A stretch of 64,000 bases of DNA from an uncultured Collinsella sp. GTDB lineage: Bacteria; Actinomycetota; Coriobacteriia; Coriobacteriales; Coriobacteriaceae. The position numbers were made by a program, and so were the translations under genes. Shown here one piece after another: positions 1 to 8,039 of the stretch. The DNA lies in assembly GCA_958348225.1 (NCBI GenBank), contig CATVYG010000007.1, positions 1-64,000 on the forward strand, written 5' to 3'. Numbering within the stretch: position 1 is the stretch's first letter; every line of letters starts with the position of its first letter. The notes beneath the pieces are model-generated. The model saw only the letters and a list, made by a program, of their open reading frames with translations, had not been told where the DNA came from and searched no databases.

Positions 1-51
1 CGAACCTCCAGTCCGGACCGCCCCGCGGTCCAACTTTCTGTCCGCACCCCC

Positions 52-102
52 TTCTGCCGCAAACAGGAACTATTCCACCGCAAGTTATAAAAGGGGCATC
101 AG
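52..102. repeat. 51-bp direct repeat, copy A
   Basis: This 51-bp stretch is identical to 1239-1289 and lies in the same orientation. The two copies bracket the Gfo/Idh/MocA gene at 173-1192. Apart from this repeat I see nothing coding in positions 1-172. The repeat could be a dispersed intergenic element or the footprint of an insertion; the window cannot decide. Confidence 0.8.
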
Positions 103-172
103 AGATGCGGGCCACCGAGCACTACGGCTACGGGCGCCGGCGTCATGATCCCTCACGCGTCAGCGCCAGGTC

Positions 173-1192
173 CTAGAGGGCTAGACGGATTGCATCGATA
201 ATGCGCGCGCAGCGCTGTGTGGCGGCAAGGGGCATGACGGGACTCTCGAGTTTCCCCGCCCGGATGAGCTGGGTCGCATGCTGGATTTCGCCGTAGAAAT
301 CATCGACCTCAAACGGGGCATTTACTTCGAGCATTCGTCCGTCGGAGTACCTCACATGGGCGAGCTCGGGGCGATGGAGGCGCTCGATTTCCAACGAGCC
401 CCGCTCGCAGGCAATCATTAAGCGGCTTTCATATGCTGCTTTGCCGTCACACGCCATATGAATGGGTATACCGCCGACACTCATATGGATCTCATCGGCC
501 CAATCCACGCGGCCGCCCGATACGTCACGCCAGCGAACTTCACGAGACGAAACATCGCACGCGCCCGCAAGCAGATCCTCAAACCACCCGACTGCATAGC
601 AGCCCATGTCATATAGACAGCCACCCTGCAACGGATCGAGTAGATAACTCGAAGGGGACTCACCATAATCGAGTTTTTGCACGCTTTCGATCGAAACGAT
701 ACGGCCGAGCTCGCCCGACGCAAGCAAGCCCTTCACGCGAGTACGCATCGGACAAAACCGATTTTTCATCGCCTCCATAAACGGCACACCGCACTCACGG
801 GAAACGGAGGCGATCGCATGGGCCTCTTCTTCATTCAAAACGGCCGGCTTTTCGCACAGTACGGCCTTTCCCGCGCGCAGTGCGCGACAGGCCCAACGCG
901 TATGCATGCCATGCGGAAGAGCCAAGTAGATTGCGTCGACATCGGGATCGGCAATCAGCGCATCATAAGCCGCATCGCCGCTATCGTCAGCCGTGGCATA
1001 ACTGCGCGCGGCGTCAATCGAAAACGCCCTGCAAAACTCCTCAACATGCGAAGGAGTGCGACCGGCGGCAGCCACAAGCCGTGCCCCGTCCACCTCCTTG
1101 AGCGACGATGCGAATCGATGCGAAATGTGTCCAGCGCCCAAAACGCCCCAGCGAACATCACGCAAACCATCACATGAATCCCGATAGCCCAC
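173..1192 (-). CDS. Gfo/Idh/MocA-family NAD(P)-dependent oxidoreductase
   Basis: Predicted cytoplasmic sugar- or polyol-type dehydrogenase of the Gfo/Idh/MocA family. The N-terminus carries a Rossmann nucleotide-binding loop (WGVLGAGHIS), followed by the family motif around CEKPAVLNEEE, whose EKP lysine is the usual catalytic residue, then the alpha/beta substrate domain with YDMGCYAVGW. I chose the GTG at 1192 because AAGGGGG lies 5 bases upstream; the open frame extends further but without a ribosome site, and a TTG at 1165 would also retain the whole Rossmann fold. The substrate cannot be read from sequence. The gene sits alone between two copies of a 51-bp direct repeat. It points the same way as the aldo-keto reductase upstream of it but is separated from it by an inverted repeat. 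Confidence 0.85.
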   Translation of the reverse strand: MGYRDSCDGLRDVRWGVLGAGHISHRFASSLKEVDGARLVAAAGRTPSHVEEFCRAFSIDAARSYATADDSGDAAYDALIADPDVDAIYLALPHGMHTRWACRALRAGKAVLCEKPAVLNEEEAHAIASVSRECGVPFMEAMKNRFCPMRTRVKGLLASGELGRIVSIESVQKLDYGESPSSYLLDPLQGGCLYDMGCYAVGWFEDLLAGACDVSSREVRWRDVSGGRVDWADEIHMSVGGIPIHMACDGKAAYESRLMIACERGSLEIERLHRPELAHVRYSDGRMLEVNAPFEVDDFYGEIQHATQLIRAGKLESPVMPLAATQRCARIIDAIRLAL

Positions 1193-1207
1193 GACAGCCC
1201 CCTTCAG

Positions 1208-1270
1208 TTGCGGTGAAATAGTTCCTGCTTGGCCCCTATTCTGCCGCAAACAGGAACTATTCCACCGCAA
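1208..1270. terminator. Inverted repeat between two oxidoreductase genes
   Basis: Arms 1208-1227 and 1251-1270 are complementary over 20 bases with one mismatch. On the minus strand the structure lies just after the aldo-keto reductase stop and just before the ribosome site of the next gene, so it may end or attenuate transcription. The right arm is part of repeat copy B. There is no clear U-tract. Confidence 0.5.
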
Positions 1271-1289
1271 GTTATAAAAGGGGCATCAG
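1239..1289. repeat. 51-bp direct repeat, copy B
   Basis: Identical over 51 bp to positions 52-102 and in the same orientation. This copy overlaps the last bases of the aldo-keto reductase gene (stop at 1286) and contains the right arm of the 1208-1270 inverted repeat, which copy A lacks. Confidence 0.8.
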
Positions 1290-2491
1290 GAGCGCGTTTT
1301 GCAAAAGGCTTTAAGCGCGGCCGTTACGGGACCAGGCTGGAAACGTCGGCGCACATCGTCGAGACGCTCGGGAATATCAATGTGCTGCGGGCAGTGACGT
1401 GCGCATTTGCCGCACTTGACGCAATTACTCACCAGCTTGGGCTCGTTCGTCCGCACCGCGCTCGCCGTAAAGTATTGAGACAGCCCCGTAAACCAACTAT
1501 GCGCATAGCTCGCGTTGTAGGCGCCAAAGCAGCCGGGAATATTGATACCCTTGGGGCACGGCATGCAGTAGCCGCACCCCGTACAGGGCACGCGATTCGA
1601 TTTCTCAAACTCTCCCAGCACGCGTGCGATGGTATCGAGCTGCTCTGTCGTCATCGAATCCGGCAGTGCGCGATCCGCCAATGCCGCGTTCTCGTCCACC
1701 TGCGCGGTATCGGTCATGCCCGAAAGCAGCATCGTGACTTGAGGATGGTTCCACACCCACGAAAGGCCCCAAGCAGCCGGCGTCTTCAGGTACGGATCGC
1801 GTACGTCATCGAGCACGGCGCGGGCCCGCGGAGGCAGCTTGCCCGCCAGGCGTCCACCCAAAAGCGGTTCCATCACAAACACCGCGAGCCCGCGCTCGGC
1901 GGCTGCCATGAGTCCCGCCGTTCCCGCTTGGTAGCGCTCTCCGGCATAGTTGTACTGGATCTGGCAAAAATCCCAGTCATACGCGTCAAGCATCATGAGG
2001 AAATCCGCCGCACCGCCGTGGTACGAAAAACCTATCTGGCGAATACGCCCCGCAGCCTTTTGGTGCGCAATCCAGTCCTCGATACCCAAAGCTGCCACGC
2101 GCTCCCACTGCGCGGGCGAGGTGATGTTGTGCATGAGGTAGTAGTCGATATGGTCAGTCCGCAAACGGCGCAGCTGCTCGTCAAAAAAGCGGTCGAAATC
2201 CTCCGCACATTTGCACGAAGCGTGCGGCAACTTGGTCGCGAGCAAAATCTGGTCGCGCAGACCCAGGCGCTCAAGCGAAGCTCCCACACAAGCTTCGTTA
2301 CCGGGGTAGAGATAGGCCGTGTCCAGATAGGTTATCCCTTGCTCCACCGCACGGGAAATGATGGCATCGGCCGTCTTCGCATCGGGATGTCCCGGCGCAC
2401 CGGGAAACCTCATGCAGCCCAGACCCAGAGCGGATATTCGGTTACCACTTTTGGGGTCAACACGGTATTGCACGGCCCCTCCCTTCGCCAT
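1286..2491 (-). CDS. Aldo/keto reductase with C-terminal double 4Fe-4S ferredoxin domain
   Basis: 401-residue member of the aldo/keto reductase family that carries a ferredoxin-like tail. The TIM-barrel part shows the expected tetrad: Asp57 and Tyr62 in YLDTAYLYPG, Lys87 in LLATKLP and His121 in YYLMHN. The C-terminal third holds two cysteine clusters, CTGCGYCMPCPKG and CVKCGKCARHCP, typical of 2[4Fe-4S] binding. Such proteins are common in anaerobes; their physiological substrates are mostly unknown. Start at the ATG 2491, preceded by GGGGCG; the longer open frame upstream has no ribosome site and an atypical leader. The gene is divergent from the small ORF at 2637. Confidence 0.9.
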   Translation of the reverse strand: MAKGGAVQYRVDPKSGNRISALGLGCMRFPGAPGHPDAKTADAIISRAVEQGITYLDTAYLYPGNEACVGASLERLGLRDQILLATKLPHASCKCAEDFDRFFDEQLRRLRTDHIDYYLMHNITSPAQWERVAALGIEDWIAHQKAAGRIRQIGFSYHGGAADFLMMLDAYDWDFCQIQYNYAGERYQAGTAGLMAAAERGLAVFVMEPLLGGRLAGKLPPRARAVLDDVRDPYLKTPAAWGLSWVWNHPQVTMLLSGMTDTAQVDENAALADRALPDSMTTEQLDTIARVLGEFEKSNRVPCTGCGYCMPCPKGINIPGCFGAYNASYAHSWFTGLSQYFTASAVRTNEPKLVSNCVKCGKCARHCPQHIDIPERLDDVRRRFQPGPVTAALKAFCKTRS

Positions 2492-2636
2492 CAGCGCCCC
2501 GGCAAGGCGAAACACAATGGTCACGCAGCCGAAACATCGTGGAATCGCAATCGAGAATGTATCGTAACGTAGCAGAAATCGAGCCGTCACGACACCGCTT
2601 TAACATCAGCAAAAAGCCCGATGAAAGGAAGCGACC

Positions 2637-2831
2637 GTGACCACACGTGAGGACGCCTACCCCTACCCCGGCGAGCAGTACATCCTCTCGGTCGACCGCT
2701 ATCAGATCGAGGTCATGGACCATCTGGACGAGCTTCCCGCCACAGGCGCCGTCATCTTCTGCACCTTCCCCAAGGTGCGCGATGGCGTTGGATATCCCGC
2801 ACGCGTTTTCGCGGTCTGCCCCGCAGCGTAA
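2637..2831 (+). CDS. Small hypothetical protein, 64 residues
   Basis: Short open frame with a GTG start and a good ribosome site (AAAGGAAG, 5-6 bases upstream). The protein is soluble and acidic, with the segment YPGEQYILSVDRYQIEVMDHL and no membrane segment, signal or cysteine cluster (one Cys in IFCTFPKV). I do not recognise a family. Codon choice resembles the neighbouring genes, which supports translation. It precedes the ketopantoate-reductase-like gene by 117 bases and could be its operon partner, but a TACAAT element lies in the gap. Confidence 0.5.
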   Translation: MTTREDAYPYPGEQYILSVDRYQIEVMDHLDELPATGAVIFCTFPKVRDGVGYPARVFAVCPAA

Positions 2832-2892
2832 GCTCCACGCGTCCATTCATTTAAAAATCGCCACCCTGCATGCACAAGGTGCGCTGGCGGCA

Positions 2893-2898
2893 TACAAT
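2893..2898 (+). promoter_or_regulatory. Possible -10 element (TACAAT) for the panE-like gene
   Basis: TACAAT ends 50 bases before the start codon. A weak -35 (TGCACA) lies 16 bases upstream. Confidence 0.4.
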
Positions 2899-2948
2899 CC
2901 ATCAGGCGCCCCTTACGCGGGCACCTTTTATATGGGGAGATAATTCAC

Positions 2949-3863
2949 ATGCAGATCAACAAGGTCACCTTTATCGGCAAGGGCGGCGTCGGGCTACTCT
3001 ACGGCAGTATGATCGCCCAGGCACTCGGTAACGACGCCGTCGAATACGTTATGGATGACGCCCGTTTTGAGCGTCACGCGGGCGATGCGCTCACCGTCAA
3101 TGGCAAGCCCTGTGCGCTCAAGTCCGTCCGCGCCAGCGAGGCAACGCCCGCCGATCTGGTCATTCTCACGGTCAAGACGACTGGACTCAACCAAGCACTC
3201 AAGACTATGGAGCGCGTCGTGGGACCCAATACGCTCATCGCCTCGCTGTGTAACGGCATTACGAGCGAGCAGAAGATTGCCGAGCGCTTTGGCTGGGAGC
3301 ATACCGTTCTTGGTATTTGCCAGGGCATGGACGCCGTGTTCCTCAACGGAGAGCTCACCTTTACCAATGCGGGCGAAATCCGCTTTGGCGCGGCGGCCGG
3401 CACTGAGCTCGCAACCGTCACCGCCATCGACGAGCTCTACACGCGCTGCGGCATCGCCCATACCGTCGAGAGCGACGTTACGCACCGCATGTGGGCCAAA
3501 CTCATGCTCAACGACGGCATCAACCAGACGTGCATGGCCTACGGCGGGACCTACGGAAGCGCCACGGAGCCGGGCTCCGAGCAGCGTCGCTGCTTTGTTT
3601 CTGCCATGCGCGAAACGCTTGCGGTCGCCAACGCCGAGGGCATTGAGCTGACCGAGGCAGACCTGACGCAGATGGTGCACCTCATCGAGGGAATCGACCC
3701 CGCCGGTATGCCCTCAATGGCGCAGGACCGCATCGCACAACGAAAAACCGAAGTCGAGGAGTTCGCGGGCACCATTTGCCGCCTGGCCGTCAAACACGAT
3801 ATCCAAGTGCCGCAAAACGATTGGCTCTATCAGCGCATCCGCGATATCGAGAAAAGCTGGTAG
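2949..3863 (+). CDS. panE: 2-dehydropantoate 2-reductase family protein (ApbA/PanE)
   Basis: Member of the ketopantoate reductase family, which makes pantoate for coenzyme A with NADPH. At 304 residues it has the normal length. The N-terminus has the nucleotide-binding loop IGKGGVGLLYG, followed by the second fold element LVILTVKTTGL, a middle segment with LCNGITSEQ, and the helical ApbA_C domain with the conserved AKLMLNDGINQ region, where the family has its catalytic lysine and an asparagine. The start ATG has GGGGAGATAATTCAC upstream. Many family members act on other 2-oxo acids, so the exact substrate is inferred. It is followed by a clear terminator. Confidence 0.85.
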   Translation: MQINKVTFIGKGGVGLLYGSMIAQALGNDAVEYVMDDARFERHAGDALTVNGKPCALKSVRASEATPADLVILTVKTTGLNQALKTMERVVGPNTLIASLCNGITSEQKIAERFGWEHTVLGICQGMDAVFLNGELTFTNAGEIRFGAAAGTELATVTAIDELYTRCGIAHTVESDVTHRMWAKLMLNDGINQTCMAYGGTYGSATEPGSEQRRCFVSAMRETLAVANAEGIELTEADLTQMVHLIEGIDPAGMPSMAQDRIAQRKTEVEEFAGTICRLAVKHDIQVPQNDWLYQRIRDIEKSW

Positions 3864-3896
3864 CGCCCGGCTCACCACGTCAACAGCCTCAACAGC

Positions 3897-3936
3897 AAAG
3901 CCGCCACAAGGAGCACTCCCCTTACGGCGGCTTTCA
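3897..3936 (+). terminator. Rho-independent terminator after panE-like gene
   Basis: Perfect 9-bp stem (AAAGCCGCC / GGCGGCTTT, 3897-3905 and 3926-3934) with a 20-base loop, ending in a short T-rich run. Confidence 0.7.
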
Positions 3937-3971
3937 TCTTCATCTATAACCAGTAGTCGATGTCCCGACGG

Positions 3972-4178
3972 TTAGAGCTGCGACTCCGACGCCTGGTCCT
4001 CATCGTCGCGACAAAGGACTACACCCGCACTTCCCAGCAGTGCGGCCGCGATCAACGCACTGACCACGATAGAGGCAGCCCCACAAGACCCCTGCATGCC
4101 CACAACGAGCGCGGCCGTAGGACCAAGGCAGCCAAGCACCAATGCGACGGCGGCAATAGCAATATCTCGAGCGTTCAC
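3972..4178 (-). CDS. Small two-helix membrane protein
   Basis: 68-residue open frame, GTG start with GGAGG about 10 bases upstream. Two hydrophobic stretches (roughly residues 6-27 and 34-57) separated by MQGSCGAAS suggest a hairpin membrane protein; the C-terminal tail is charged (CRDDEDQASESQ). No recognised family. The gene faces the panE-like gene with a terminator between them. It may be real because of its ribosome site and clean hydrophobic pattern, but homology would be needed to be sure. Confidence 0.45.
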   Translation of the reverse strand: MNARDIAIAAVALVLGCLGPTAALVVGMQGSCGAASIVVSALIAAALLGSAGVVLCRDDEDQASESQL

Positions 4179-4292
4179 AAGACCACTTCCTCCACGAGAA
4201 AGACCTTATTTCTCATGAACTAGTGTGCCCCGCGCCCATATGCGCGGCGTACTGCCACGGTAAGCGCTCTGTTAACTCAAACGCATACATAG

Positions 4293-4337
4293 AACGGGCG
4301 TCCTTACGTTGCCCTAAAGCTCGGTAAAGACGCCCGT
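4293..4337 (-). terminator. Terminator hairpin after secreted protein gene
   Basis: Arms 4294-4302 and 4329-4337 (ACGGGCGTC / GACGCCCGT) form a perfect 9-bp stem downstream, on the minus strand, of the secreted protein gene. The 26-base loop can fold further. The rest of 4179-4364 holds nothing I can assign. Confidence 0.55.
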
Positions 4338-4364
4338 CCGTCAAATATCCGTGATGCAGAAAAA

Positions 4365-5141
4365 TTACCAGCCAGTGTAGTAATCGGTGGTTCCGGCAGC
4401 GCAGCCGGAGTCATAGACCTTGCACTCGCCCTTGGACCCGGTAAACGTGGAGCCCTGGGCCTTATCGCCCGCGGCAACGACGTAGTAGCCATCGGAATCG
4501 CGCCAAAAGCCCTCGGCGTCCTGCGTCCATTCGCCCGTGCGGTGGTGATACAACACGTTGCTGCTGTAATAAGTCTCGCGGCGGCCGTTATAGTTATTGA
4601 CGCCGCTCGAGCGCGTCAGGCCCGAGCCGTTCGCGTAATACGCAGCAGACGCGTAAGACGAGCCGGAGCCGGCGTTGTAATACGAAGCCTGAACGGCCTC
4701 AGCGGCCTCGGCTTCGGCTGCGGCAGCCTCGAGCGCCTCGCGCTTGGCATCCTCTAGCGTAGAGCGAAGCTCGTCGAGCTCGGTCGACTTGGCGTCGACC
4801 TCCCCCATCGTCAACAGGCTACTCGCGCCGTCGATGCAGCCCTGCAACACAGCGCGCTCGTCATCGGTAGCATAGTCGCCATACATATTCATAATGATCT
4901 GAGCGCGCATCTCCAGGGAATCGCGCTTCGCCCCCATCGAGGCGTTCCACTCCTGCATAGAGCCGTAACCGTCACCGCGGTAGTCGACGGGCTGCACCAG
5001 CGTCGCCTCGGACGGCGTAGATCCGACCGTATCGGATAGTGTTGCCGCGTGGGCATCAGTTGCGCCGACGCCCGCCAAAAGTGCCACGGTCAGAGCGGCG
5101 GAAAGGGCGGCGGCTTTCGGTTTTCGTGAATCGATCCTCAT
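4365..5141 (-). CDS. Secreted surface-type protein with signal peptide
   Basis: 258-residue exported protein. The N-terminus is a classical Sec signal (basic residues, hydrophobic LSAALTVALLAGVG, likely cleavage after DAHA). Then come a helical region of about residues 60-150 rich in Ala and Glu, consistent with a coiled coil, a low-complexity Tyr/Ser/Gly linker, and a C-terminal part of about 60 residues with repeated W-x-D-G-Y patterns and a Cys pair in GECKVYDSGCAAG. From memory, this ending resembles the C-terminal domains of some Gram-positive cell-wall proteins that precede 3D or hydrolase modules; that is a weak inference. ATG 5141 is chosen because it starts the signal peptide and has GGAGG 11 bases upstream. 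It has its own terminator. Confidence 0.6.
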   Translation of the reverse strand: MRIDSRKPKAAALSAALTVALLAGVGATDAHAATLSDTVGSTPSEATLVQPVDYRGDGYGSMQEWNASMGAKRDSLEMRAQIIMNMYGDYATDDERAVLQGCIDGASSLLTMGEVDAKSTELDELRSTLEDAKREALEAAAAEAEAAEAVQASYYNAGSGSSYASAAYYANGSGLTRSSGVNNYNGRRETYYSSNVLYHHRTGEWTQDAEGFWRDSDGYYVVAAGDKAQGSTFTGSKGECKVYDSGCAAGTTDYYTGW

Positions 5142-5352
5142 GTAGCTGGAAACCTCCGTAGTGTGTTTTTGCTGCGTTTGGGCTGCGTGTGATTCGATCG
5201 CGCTGCATAGTACCCCGAGCAAATCGCGACCTGCGGTTTTACTCAAAAGGCGCACGTCAATTGCGTAAAACTCACATCCTCTCAACAGGAGTTTTCCACA
5301 ACTCAAATGCATAAATCGTATCAAAAACCCTGTTTTTGCACCCTCTCTATGC
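5142..5352. other. Gene-free upstream region of the secreted protein gene
   Basis: AT-richer than its surroundings, with several A/T runs, and presumably carries the promoter of the secreted protein gene. I could not find a convincing -35/-10 pair. No coding potential or RNA motif seen. Confidence 0.4.
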
Positions 5353-5393
5353 AAAAAAGGCGCCTGTGCAACCATTGTTCGCACAGGCGCCTT
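5353..5393 (-). terminator. Rho-independent terminator after metY
   Basis: Perfect 13-bp stem (5357-5369 with 5381-5393, core GGCGCCTGTGC) with an 11-base loop, followed on the minus strand by TTTTTT. Confidence 0.9.
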
Positions 5394-5453
5394 GAGCAGG
5401 CATTTTATGCAGTTATACCTATCGAGTCGCAAGGGGTCCTTGCACAAGTCGCC

Positions 5454-6764
5454 TTACTCGTCCAGCGCGGCGAAGGCCTGCTTCAGATCCCAAATGATAT
5501 CCTCGGCGTTCTCGGTACCGATGGAAAGACGGATCGTGGAGGGCGTGATGTTCTGCTCGGCGAGCTCCTCGGCAGAGAGCTGGGAGTGCGTGGTGGTAGC
5601 CGGGTGCACGACGAGCGACTTGACGTCGGCCACGTTGGCGAGCAGCGAGAACACCTGCAGATGATCGATGAACTTCCAAGCTGCCTCCTGGCCACCCTTA
5701 ATCTCAAAGGTAAAGATCGAGGCACCGCCACGGGGGAAGTACTTCTGATAGAGCTCGTGATCGGGGTGCTCAGGCAGGCTCGGGTGGTTCACCTTGGCGA
5801 CGTGGCTGTCACCGGTCAGGAACTCAACGACCTTCTTGGTGTTCTCGACATGACGGTCAACGCGCAGCGACAGAGTCTCGGTGCCCTGGAGCAGGACCCA
5901 GGCGTTGAACGGGCTGATGCAGGCGCCCTCGTCACGCAGCAGGATAGCGCGGACATAGGTTGCGAAGGCAGCGGGACCGGCAGCCTCGGCAAACGAAACA
6001 CCGTGGTAGGAGGGGTTGGGCTCAGCGATCTGGGCGTACTTTCCGCTCGCCTTCCAATCGAAGTTACCGCCGTCGACGATCACACCGCCCAGCGAGGTGC
6101 CGTGGCCGCCGATGAACTTGGTTGCAGAGTGGACGACGATGTTGGCACCATGCTCCAGCGGACGGAACAGATACGGGGTGCCGAAGGTGTTGTCGACAAC
6201 AACCGGCAGACCGTGCTTCTTGGCGACCTCGGAGGTGGCGTCAATGTTGGGGATGTCGGAGTTGGGGTTGCCGAGCGTCTCAAGGTAAATGACCGTGGTG
6301 TTGTCCTTGATGGCACCCTCGACCTCTTCCAGGTTATGGGCATCGACAAACGTGGTCTCGACACCAAACTGGGAGAGCGTATGCTCCAGCAGGTTGTAGG
6401 AACCACCGTAGATGGTCTTCTGAGCCACCACGTGGTCACCGGCCTGGGCAAGAGCCTGCAGGGTATAGGTGATAGCAGCAGCACCGGAGGCGACGGCAAG
6501 ACCTGCCACGCCACCCTCGAGGGCGGCGATACGGTCCTCGAAGACGCCCTGGGTGGAGTTGGTCAGACGGCCGTAGATGTTACCGGCGTCGGCAAGACCA
6601 AAGCGGTCGGCGGCGTGTTGGGAGTTGCGGAACACATAGCTCGTGGTCTGGTAGATAGGCACGGCACGGGAGTCGGATGCAGGATCGGCGCTCTCCTGAC
6701 CAACGTGCAGCTGCAGGGTATCGAAACCAAAGGTGTGCTCGGGGTTGTTGATGAACTGGCTCAT
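5454..6764 (-). CDS. metY: O-acetylhomoserine aminocarboxypropyltransferase (sulfhydrylase)
   Basis: PLP enzyme of the Cys/Met metabolism family that makes homocysteine (or methionine) from O-acetylhomoserine and sulfide or methanethiol. At 436 residues it has the MetY rather than MetB length. The PLP-binding lysine is Lys216 in VHSATKFIGGHG; other family blocks include PIYQTTSYVF, NIYGRLTNST and LETLGNPNSDIP. The ATG at 6764 is preceded by AAGGAG at 7 bases. The transcript starts about 177 bases upstream and carries a short leader ORF. It is divergent from a LysR regulator, a common arrangement in sulfur metabolism, and is terminated by a strong hairpin. Confidence 0.93.
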   Translation of the reverse strand: MSQFINNPEHTFGFDTLQLHVGQESADPASDSRAVPIYQTTSYVFRNSQHAADRFGLADAGNIYGRLTNSTQGVFEDRIAALEGGVAGLAVASGAAAITYTLQALAQAGDHVVAQKTIYGGSYNLLEHTLSQFGVETTFVDAHNLEEVEGAIKDNTTVIYLETLGNPNSDIPNIDATSEVAKKHGLPVVVDNTFGTPYLFRPLEHGANIVVHSATKFIGGHGTSLGGVIVDGGNFDWKASGKYAQIAEPNPSYHGVSFAEAAGPAAFATYVRAILLRDEGACISPFNAWVLLQGTETLSLRVDRHVENTKKVVEFLTGDSHVAKVNHPSLPEHPDHELYQKYFPRGGASIFTFEIKGGQEAAWKFIDHLQVFSLLANVADVKSLVVHPATTTHSQLSAEELAEQNITPSTIRLSIGTENAEDIIWDLKQAFAALDE

Positions 6765-6826
6765 GATGATCTCCTTGATCAAATAAAAGTAAATAAATAA
6801 GAGAGAAGTAAGTCGCTGTCTCCTGA

Positions 6827-6880
6827 TCACGCCGACGGGCGCAAACAGGAGCCCGGCATTCGTCTTGGTAAGCAATTCAT
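6827..6880 (-). CDS. Putative 17-residue leader peptide in the metY leader
   Basis: Short open frame of 17 codons plus TGA in the metY 5' leader. Its ATG (6880) has a near-ideal ribosome site, AAAGGAG at 7 bases. The encoded peptide, MNCLPRRMPGSCLRPSA, contains two Cys and an internal Met codon. The ribosome-site bases (AGGAGCCCG, minus strand) are complementary to CGGGCTCCT 28 bases further on, inside the ORF, so translation and folding of the leader would interfere with each other. This suggests sulfur-amino-acid attenuation but is not proven; Cys codons are not consecutive as in known actinobacterial cysteine leaders. Confidence 0.4.
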   Translation of the reverse strand: MNCLPRRMPGSCLRPSA

Positions 6881-6947
6881 ATGCGGGCTCCTTTCGCATC
6901 CCGGTTCCGTGGTTGGCTTAATTACCTACCGCCTTTGTGTGTTTTGA

Positions 6948-6976
6948 ATAGTACGGACATTGTTTCCCTCGGTCAA
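6948..6976 (-). promoter_or_regulatory. metY promoter
   Basis: TTGACC (-35, complement of 6971-6976) and TACTAT (-10, complement of 6948-6953) separated by 17 bases, reading toward metY. The expected start near 6941 gives a leader of about 177 bases, which includes the short leader ORF. The region 6900-7037 is shared with the divergent LysR gene. Confidence 0.7.
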
Positions 6977-7037
6977 TCACTTAAAAGCGCTAACCTGTTA
7001 TCGGTTTTATAGATAGCTATCGAAAGGACGGGCGCCG

Positions 7038-7940
7038 ATGACCCTCCAGCAGCTTCGCTTTTTGATCGCCGTGGCAGAGTCCGGCTCAATCAACGCCGCA
7101 GCTCAGCGCCTCTATACCGCTCAGTCCAACATCTCAAACGCCGTCAAAAGCCTGGAACAGGAACTTCATATCGAAATCTTTACGCGCTCTTGCCGCGGTG
7201 TTGCACTCACCAACGACGGCACCGAGCTTTTGGGTTATGCACGCCAGGTCGTAGAGCAGGCCGATATGCTCGAGGCGCGCTACGAGGACGGCGGCACCCC
7301 GCAAGCCCGCCTTGCTATCTCGGCCCAACACTACGCCTTTTCGGTCGAGGCCTTTGTCAACGTGGTCGAGCGCTGCCGCGACAGCAAGTTCGAGTTCATC
7401 ATGCGCGAGACCACCACAGCGCAGATCATCGACGACGTGCGCGCGTTTCGCAGCGACATCGGCATCCTCTATCTGGACGACTTTAATACCCGTGTCTTGC
7501 AGAAGGCCTTTACCGATGCCCGAGCGAGCTTTCATCCCCTCTTTGATGCGAAAGTCCACGTGTTCGTTAGCGAGCGTCACCCGCTCGCACGCCGCCCTCA
7601 GCTGTCCCTTGCCGACCTCACGCCCTATACGCGCTACAGCTTTGAGCAGGGAACCTCGAACTCCTTCTATTACGCCGAGGAACCTTTTAGCTATATCCCT
7701 TGCGACCGCAACATACGAATCTCGGACCGTGGAACACTTACCAACTTACTTATCACGTCGAACGGTTACACCCTGTCGACCGGTGTCCTCTCCAATGAAA
7801 TGCAATGGGGTATGGCATCGATCCCGTTAGCAGACGCCCCAACGATGCACGTAGGCTATATCATGCACGACGAGCGCAAGCCCTCTCCCCTCTTGCAGCA
7901 ATACCTCGACGAACTTAACCGCATCATCCATGCCAACTAA
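7038..7940 (+). CDS. LysR-family transcriptional regulator
   Basis: 300-residue LysR regulator. Residues 1-60 form the winged helix-turn-helix (LRFLIAVAESGSINAAAQRL, then SNISNAVKSLEQEL), and the remainder is the two-lobed periplasmic-binding-like effector domain. It is transcribed divergently from metY over a 273-base gap, so metY is its most likely target and a sulfur metabolite such as O-acetylhomoserine or a cysteine precursor is a plausible effector; both are inference. ATG start with GAAAGGACGG upstream. No partner gene follows in the same operon, as rnhA has its own upstream element. Confidence 0.88.
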   Translation: MTLQQLRFLIAVAESGSINAAAQRLYTAQSNISNAVKSLEQELHIEIFTRSCRGVALTNDGTELLGYARQVVEQADMLEARYEDGGTPQARLAISAQHYAFSVEAFVNVVERCRDSKFEFIMRETTTAQIIDDVRAFRSDIGILYLDDFNTRVLQKAFTDARASFHPLFDAKVHVFVSERHPLARRPQLSLADLTPYTRYSFEQGTSNSFYYAEEPFSYIPCDRNIRISDRGTLTNLLITSNGYTLSTGVLSNEMQWGMASIPLADAPTMHVGYIMHDERKPSPLLQQYLDELNRIIHAN

Positions 7941-7995
7941 CTGTCAGAAGACGGGGTAGAAATCGTAGATTGCTAGCCCCCGGCGGGCATGGCGC

Positions 7996-8001
7996 TACAA
8001 T
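7996..8001 (+). promoter_or_regulatory. Possible -10 element (TACAAT) for rnhA
   Basis: TACAAT ends 38 bases before the rnhA start. No good -35 is visible. Confidence 0.4.
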
Positions 8002-8039
8002 GGTCACTCACACGAAACGTACCCAATGAAAGGAAGCCC

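Noticed and set aside
6764..6941. SAM riboswitch or T-box in the metY leader
   Set aside because: I could not find the kink-turn and core of a SAM-I fold, a T-box sequence, or an intrinsic terminator preceding metY.
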